64,000 nucleotides of DNA from Sipunculus nudus (lineage: Eukaryota > Annelida > Sipuncula > Golfingiida > Sipunculidae). Positions 58,282 through 64,000 of this stretch are shown piece by piece. The translations under genes and the position numbers were made by a program. Below the pieces are notes generated by a model. That model did not search any database, was not told the DNA's origin, and saw only the letters and a program-made list of their open reading frames with translations. The stretch covers positions 64,202,800 through 64,266,799 of the forward strand of contig CM049314.1 in NCBI GenBank assembly GCA_026874595.1, given 5' to 3'. Within the stretch, counting starts at the first letter, position 1. Each line of letters starts with the position of its first letter.

Positions 58282-58646
58282 GAAAATCAATGTGAATGAT
58301 GTCTGTTGGCCGGTCAGGGTTGAACTGACCGCACCGACTAATGTTTAATCACGGGTAAATTCAGGTGGACCCACGTGACCTTTTACCCACGGGTCATTGG
58401 ATAATTACTCTTAGGACAAGTAGGAAGGCGTTTGATTGGCTATTACATTTGTACATGATAGATCACTTAATTACCTTAAATATGGGTATTACATATGACC
58501 GATCACAGAACACGGCTGCTTACTATATCTAACTACTGACAACAATCTTTCTTGTGTCTACCAACCTATCTAGCAAGTGAAAATACCCTGTGGGAGAGGC
58601 TTGTCTATAAAGTGTTTAAAGTACACTGCTGTACTTGAAACCTAAT
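58282..58646 (-). repeat. Ngaro split repeat A1 (5' end and likely promoter)
   Basis: 365 bp, identical by eye to A2. On the minus strand it has a TATA-like TATTTAAG near 58485 and an E-box CACGTG (58372-58377). A 7-bp inverted repeat CGGTCAG/CTGACCG lies at 58312-58332. As the 5' terminus it should contain the promoter, but no start site can be fixed. Confidence 0.85.
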
Positions 58647-59024
58647 ACAACCAACTGGTCCATTGGGGTAATTATAACAGGTCCATTTGGGTCATTCCTA
58701 GTCCCGTTGGGGTAATTTTTTACTTTTCTTATATCATTAGTCAGTTTATATACACTCAATAATAAGTTAATATAACCAACTGGTGTGTTGGAGTAATTAA
58801 CAGGTCTGTTGGGGTCTTTCTTAATGGCGTTGGGGTCATCCCTAGTCCTGTCGGGGTTATTTTCTATTTTTTTATGATTAGACAATTTATATATACACTC
58901 AATAATAAGTTAATATAACCAATTGATCCGGTGGAGTAATAAACAGGTCTGTTGGGGTCATTCTAAGTCCCGTTGGGGTAATTCATAGGTCTGTTGGGGT
59001 CTGTTGGGGTATTTAGTCAGACCC
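58647..59024 (-). repeat. Right arm of the long-TIR element
   Basis: About three tandem units (markers 'aaccaactgg' at 58649 and 58774, 'aaccaattga' at 58917) that mirror the left arm. The innermost unit is cut by the Ngaro 5' end. Confidence 0.8.
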
Positions 59025-59033
59025 ATTTTATTT
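59025..59033 (+). repeat. Right target-site duplication ATTTTATTT
   Basis: Second copy of the 9-bp duplication; the interrupted host repeat continues from here. Confidence 0.8.
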
Positions 59034-60129
59034 TAATGCTATAACTTAAAAAAATTACAAAATTCAGATCTAATCTTGGGTATATAATTGAATCCTAATA
59101 AAACAAATTCATAAACTTGGAAAATAAGGCTCTGCCTTAAAACATTTTCATTCTTAAAGACCGGGTTCCACTATAAATACCAGGGGGCGTTACTGGGCAA
59201 CATGGAGTTTAACATAATATCTGCAACTGTTCACTTGGGCTCTGACTATATTTTGAGTATTAGCTGGGAACAAAGTTGTTATCTGAGCTTGATTTTGGCA
59301 GACATGTTCCTAATACTACAAATACTGAAATTAATTTTCATGTTTTCAATTAGTTTCATGTATGAAGTTATATGGTTTCTGCAGGAAAATGAATTATATG
59401 TGCCTATGCCAGTCCCAGTTCAAATTTAGCCGGGGAGGTGCAAAGTCACAGCAGGCGCCAGTATGTATATAAACAACAGCACGTGGCCTCCTGTACAGGC
59501 AGGGTATGCTGTGTCATTAGTCAGTTCAAAATGCTGGTGCTCACCAAAGCATATCCTTGCTGAAACTGATTATTGTGCATATTTTAATTTTATTCCATAA
59601 TGGCTTTGAAATAATTGATTTGATAAAGCAGTTTATATCCAAATTTTGTAAAAATAACACCTACATGACACAAAATTGGAGTACATACTACACAGCAGGC
59701 AGGTATTTCCTACACCATTTTTCAACAGTGTGAAGCTGTGCTGCTGCAGAACTGAATAAAAGTCTGGGTCAGTGTAGTGTAAGGCCATGGACTGGGATAT
59801 GAACCAGATTTGGTTATATCAATAATTTAGGGAATTTCTCAATACAAACAAACACACATAGGCCTATATATTTAATATAATTGACTGAGTTATATTGAAA
59901 TGAAACTAACAGTATTTAAACATAAGTTCTTGTTACAAAAATACTAAACAAAAATGAAATATGCTCGAAAAACCTTATTAACCACTTAATTTCTTTGTGC
60001 TGCCTTTGAACCCTGCCTTCTAGCTTCTACACATCTTTCAATCCAGTCATTAATCTTGATTTACCCTTGGGGGGCCAGGCTAGCAAGGTGACAAGCACAG
60101 GGCCAGCAAATTTGGTGTGCTGGTGTATA
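59034..60129. other. End of the broken host repeat, then low-copy DNA
   Basis: 59034-59157 continues the pearl/HINE-like body ('attcagatctaatcttgggt'). The rest has no recognisable gene. The 75-codon plus-strand frame at 59202-59429 is hydrophobic but matches no family I know. Confidence 0.45.
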
Positions 60130-60927
60130 CATATTACACAGGCAGCTGTACTAAGGGGGTATCTGTTTGGTATCAGTTGATCAGTATCGCCTTCCTCTGA
60201 CTATTCAAAAGACTTTTATTCCACAGCAATCACATATATTTGAAAATCTTTGCCATTCCATTCAAATATAAAATATGTATAGGGGTCCTAGGAGACAATA
60301 AGTCGTTTTCTGATCACACTTACACACTTGCTGACTGAGCCAGTACAAAAAAATAGACTACATATGTCATGCAGAATGTCACTGACTAAATGCTGTATGA
60401 AAAGCTGGACCCTGGCTGTCAGTCACAGTCACATGACCTATCGTGTTACAAGGGAAAACCCAAAGTGAACCACTGGGTTCAGAATCCCAGCCTTTATATA
60501 AAGGAATGACGGCGCAGTGACCAGGTTTTTTGGTTTGGTAAGAGATCTTGTGGACATCTAACAGTGTGCCGATTTTAGGATTTGTGTTTCTAATGGTTTC
60601 AAAACGTGCAAGTCTAACAGAAGGACGGACAGAGGGACAGATGGACGATGAACATTGGACCACGACTTTTGCTCAGATGACTTAAGAGTCAGCTCAGCCA
60701 AAAAAAAAATGTAGAGAGAGTGAGTACTGTGCATAAATATAGGGCAGAACTATAGAAACCGGGCTGCAGCCTACCACCGGTACCTTATGCACAATAATAA
60801 ATTTTTTCCTGAAAAAGGCCGATACATATTATTTTCCTGAGATTTCCCGTATTTAATTTTGCTCATAACTGGAGTTTATTATATTAGAGGAGGAGGGGTC
60901 CGGGTGAAAGGGGGTGTGGGGGTAGAG
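60130..60927 (+). repeat. Second copy of the opening repeat block
   Basis: Collinear with 276-1075, including the pearl/HINE-like 3' end remnant at about 60520-60700 and the start of the 400-bp unit at about 60744. A ~25-bp stretch around 'gggaacctgggttcc' is missing here. Confidence 0.8.
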
Positions 60928-61956
60928 GTGTCGAGTCATCTCGTTAACAAGCCATTTCGTTAACATTATCGAGATAACCCATCGGAACGTAACGAAGTGT
61001 CTCTTATATATATTCGAGATTTTTAATTATTTAAAGTTACAGACCTTGTGACATATATATACATAAACAGAGCATTGGCCGGGCGACAGGTATGATGTTG
61101 CCACAGATGACTCTTCTCATACTCTGCAGCATGTTGTAATGTTGTCACTGGTCTTGAACAAGCAATGCATGGGTAATCTTGTTGCTGTTGCTGTAATCTT
61201 GTTGCTGTAACTCCATGTTGCTTGCACGTATGCAAGGGACTAAGTGACTAGATCAATTTGCAGCATCCATTATATAAGCAATGAGCTTATGTTTGGTCAG
61301 GGTCGAATGTTTGGTCTAATGTCATTGAAACTTTTATATTAATTATATCAAAGGAGAAAAAAGGATTTTTAATTATTTGAAGTAATTAACCTTGTGACAT
61401 ATATACATAAACAGAGCATTGCATAAACTACCCGAGTTATCACCAACTAATTAATACACTGACAAACAATTAATTTGAGTACTAAAGCAAACTCATTAAT
61501 TAACTCAGCATACGAAATCACAACTTCAAAGAACTGTTATTTCAAGTGAACAATTACACAAGGAGAGGTTAGATAATATAATATCTGCAAACATTGTAAA
61601 ATTCATAAATTTGTTGGTGAGCATTCTGAAATAGGCTCGCATTTTATATACTCGTTTAGCGGTGATCATTGTGCTGATCGCTGCTGCAGTCATTAGAACG
61701 CTGGTCAGTGAAATAATACTCGCCTTAAAACCTGTCGCACAAGGTCGCATTCGTTATATATATGTAGTACGCATGGATTTTTTCAGATGAGTTTATCCAA
61801 GTATATAATACATCATTGTACCTATTTGCTTGTGCAAGGTGCTTTAAACGTTTAACGAAATGTCCTGATAATGTTAACGAAATGTCTCTTATAATCGATG
61901 CGAAATGTCTTTTGACTGATTAACGAAATGGATTGTTAACGAGTTGTCTTGTAAGC
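60928..61956. mobile_element. 1.03-kb TIR element with TTTCGTTAAC repeats
   Basis: Absent at the paralogous site near 1074. The ends are imperfect inverted repeats of about 37 bp sharing CTCGTTAACAA and CCATTTCGTTAA, and further 'gaaatgtc'/'cgttaac' words lie just inside both ends. Flanks GGGGGTAGAG (60918-60927) and GGGGGCAGAG (61957-61966) look like a 10-bp target duplication with one change. A ~55-bp piece ending 'acataaacagagcattg' occurs twice inside. The 70- and 74-codon minus-strand frames show no transposase motif. Confidence 0.75.
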
Positions 61957-62327
61957 GGGGGCAGAGCCCCCACCTAAAGCTTAATTTTCCTGTTCAAATA
62001 GTAAATGGTTTCCCATTTTCGCGATAGATGGCGCTTCAATTGCAGATATAAATGAACAAAACTCGCTCTTGCTGGTATCTCGTTTTCACGGCTCACTTAG
62101 TTGCGTGTAGGGCTCTTAGTCTAGAGATTGTAGGTTCGATACCCGATTCAGGCGACTTCTGATGCTTAGTAGTTGTTTATGTTAGAAGAGTTGAGTGTAG
62201 GGACATCTACAGGGGAAAAGTAGGAGTTAAAATAGGGAATGAGAGGAGACACTTTTATTTTTATATTTTCCTCAATAGAAGCTAAGCCCGCGCTCTATAG
62301 TGGCTCCAAGGCGACTTCTGATATTTA
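61957..62327 (+). repeat. Continuation of the 400-bp unit and module M
   Basis: Matches 1480-1815, including a tRNA-like module with B box GGTTCGATACC at 62133-62143 and module M at 62165-62307. Confidence 0.75.
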
Positions 62328-62912
62328 TAGTCCGTCCCAGTTCCTGTGTCTGCATGTTTTTCCTGGATAATTTTTTATACAAGTAAAGCAGTGTAAACCT
62401 TTCTTGTCCAAAGGTTGCAGGAGCTATTCCGCCGACTACCTGCGTGAAAAGTAATGCCTTACCTTGCTTTAATTTTGTATGAGACGAATAATCCAAAATA
62501 TGACAAAACATGATACAGCGTTGACGACTTATTCCTTGCCTGAGAACTGATTATAAACTAGACAGTCAAATTTATGCTGTCAGTCAATTGAAGGTGACGC
62601 GCGACCGACCACTGTGACGTCTTTGTGACGTCACTGTTGTCTAACAATCACCAAACGCAGCCATAGACATGGAAAGTGTAATATGGAGGAATGTACTGTA
62701 CAGCAGTGCCGGGAAGACGCCATTCACGGTATTTCAGCATAAATAACGCAAAAGAGTCGCAAAGTTAATACATTTTACATGATATATAACTTCTTTACAC
62801 AAAATCGGCGGAATATCCGTTTATCTACTTCAGGCAAAAGGGCATTTTTAAAGAACATTTTTTAAATAATTATCGCGAAAAAACATGCGGACACGGGTTT
62901 TGGGACGGACTA
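62328..62912. mobile_element. 585-bp MITE with TA target duplication
   Basis: The ends TAGTCCGTCCC and their inverse extend, with mismatches, over about 48 bp ('gcatgttttt', 'gataatt'). TA lies on both sides (62326-62327 and 62913-62914). It interrupts a second copy of module M. The TA duplication suggests a Tc1/mariner-type MITE. No frame of note is seen. Confidence 0.7.
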
Positions 62913-63210
62913 TAGTAATAGTAGTTGTTTTTGTTAGAAGAGTTGATTATGAGTGTAGGGACATCTACAGGAAAAGTAGGAGTTAAAATAGGGATTGAGA
63001 GGAGACAGTTTTATTTATATTTTCATGTTCCTCAATAGAAGCGAAGCCCGCGTTCTATAGTGGCTCTAAATATAATCTCACTTAAGAAAATACTTACGTA
63101 TGAAAATACTTCACCAGTTCACCGACCCTTGTTAGCCATCCCTCTGACTCAGTTGTTTTCCGGGAGAGAGAGGCGAGTACGATACGGACTAAAACCCGGA
63201 TGTCGGAGGT
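62913..63210 (+). repeat. Module M, last copy
   Basis: Runs from 'agtagttgttt' to 'taaaacccggatgtcgg', collinear with 1676-1941. The 68-codon plus-strand frame at 63060-63266 overlaps it and is not supported. Confidence 0.7.
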
Positions 63211-64000
63211 CACATGCCAAATGGAATGCCCCGTCGGAAATGCCACTCATAATTAAAATGCACTGATTATTTTATGTCCTGGATGCCAAAACATTAACAG
63301 CAAAAAAATAAAGGGTCATGGTATATATACTTTATATCAAATTTATATTATTTAACCATAACACGGTGTACACATTTCTGCAATTCTTTCAAATGAAGAA
63401 ATGAAAACCATGCAGATGCTCATTATTAATTCAATGATGGACAGCAAGATTTTGAGTAAAATATATGTACTTGTATATTTATATAGTATATTTATTTTAG
63501 TGTTTGTACATATATGTGCAGTTTCAGTGCTTTTACATAATTTTGATCAGTTTTTTTTTATTTTATATCTGTTAATATATTTCTTATAGATATTTGTGAT
63601 ATAAAATGAAATTATTCCATTCTAATATATTCTGTGAAAAAAATTACCATAAATATTCAGCAACTTTCCAATATTTAGTCTGGTAATTCCTCTAAATACT
63701 TTATTGAATAAATATTGTGTCCAAGATTTAACGATATGATGTTTTGGTTAAAAAAAAAAACTCTATAGTGCAGTAAATTCCTTTAGGTAAGATTTAATGC
63801 CCACTGAACATGTCTTAAATTATAACTGTAAAGCCGTCGGATGTCCAATGTCTCGATTTAATACTCGCAATATCAATTGAAATCCGAGTTTAAGTCCACG
63901 CTTTTTGGCACGTAACATCCGACATCTGTTCGTACCGAGAACATGAAACTCGGCCTTTGACAGTTTCGGACCCTCATGTGTTACGTGAATACATTCTTAA
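63211..64000. other. Low-copy AT-rich stretch to the window end
   Basis: No gene, repeat or regulatory site could be supported. Confidence 0.4.

Larger units (their letters stand above)
51446..58646 (-). mobile_element. Ngaro-type tyrosine-recombinase retrotransposon, 7.2 kb
   Basis: Read on the minus strand the order is A1 (58646-58282), SGNH hydrolase, Gag, RT/RNase H, tyrosine recombinase, B1 (52348-52254), A2 (52253-51889), a 345-bp spacer and B2 (51543-51446). Split direct repeats A1-B1/A2-B2 are diagnostic for Ngaro-group DIRS elements, which integrate a circular DNA by tyrosine recombinase instead of a DDE integrase. A1/A2 and B1/B2 read as identical and pol and recombinase are open, so the copy is young. 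It sits in the right arm of the TIR element. No target duplication is expected, and none is seen. Confidence 0.92.
49952..59024. mobile_element. Long-TIR DNA element hosting a Ngaro retrotransposon
   Basis: The ends GGTCTGACTAAAcACCCC (left) and GGTCTGACTAAAtACCCC (right, reverse complement) open inverted repeats of about 240 bp. The right arm holds a further tandem unit. The element is bounded by the 9-bp duplication ATTTTATTT. Removing one duplication and the insert restores the host repeat ('ggtactgattttattt' then 'taatgct'). No transposase frame is seen outside the Ngaro insertion. A 9-bp duplication with long repetitive TIRs fits a Mutator-like or foldback element; the class is an inference. 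Confidence 0.8.

Noticed and set aside
51446-58646. Possible LTR retrotransposon of the Gypsy or Pao type
   Set aside because: There is no protease or DDE integrase; a tyrosine recombinase and split direct repeats are present instead.

Overview
The window looks like AT-rich nuclear DNA of an invertebrate animal, most likely a mollusc and possibly a bivalve. Four things point that way: C2H2 zinc-finger coding sequence, tRNA-derived SINEs, a Ngaro-type tyrosine-recombinase retrotransposon, and many interspersed repeats that combine a roughly 150-bp tandem core, an (ACGG)n stretch and a fixed 3' hairpin, an architecture I remember from the bivalve 'pearl' family and the Helentron-associated INEs. 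The organism call is an inference from repeat style, not from a marker gene. Nothing suggests a prokaryote: there are no operons, rRNA or CRISPR.

Layout. 1-6400: repeat mosaic with a 400-bp tandem unit holding tRNA-like modules (its paralogue lies at 60.1-63.2 kb), a TIR composite at 1942-6324 and a nested long-TIR element at 4077-6074. 6400-14800: mostly low-copy DNA with a possible small two-exon gene (6641-7164), an LTR-like sequence (about 8747-9358), a SINE (10574-10800) and decayed repeats. 14833-26262: a run of pearl/HINE-like elements, one nested in another, interrupted near 22.6 kb by a likely first coding exon. 26429-43125: an old tandem duplication of an 8-9 kb unit, each copy carrying one pearl/HINE-like element and a TATA-plus-first-exon candidate; copy 1 alone has a 337-bp Harbinger-like MITE. 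43126-44858: an intronless C2H2 zinc-finger reading frame with decayed fingers at its 3' end; the duplication breakpoint lies in that decayed tail. 45206-49060: another composite repeat. 49952-59024: a long-TIR DNA element flanked by a 9-bp target duplication, containing a complete-looking Ngaro retrotransposon (51446-58646, minus strand). 59-64 kb: the second copy of the opening repeat block, carrying two insertions absent from the first copy.

The best-supported protein-coding content is the Ngaro element (SGNH hydrolase, Gag plus a CCCH-finger extension, RT/RNase H, tyrosine recombinase) and the zinc-finger gene. The Ngaro split direct repeats A1/A2 (365 bp) and B1/B2 (about 95 bp) read as identical, so the insertion is young. 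The SGNH frame lies wholly inside a predicted intron whose acceptor abuts the Gag start codon, suggesting that splicing chooses between hydrolase and Gag-Pol. All coordinates and alignments were made by eye; repeat boundaries may be off by a few bases.
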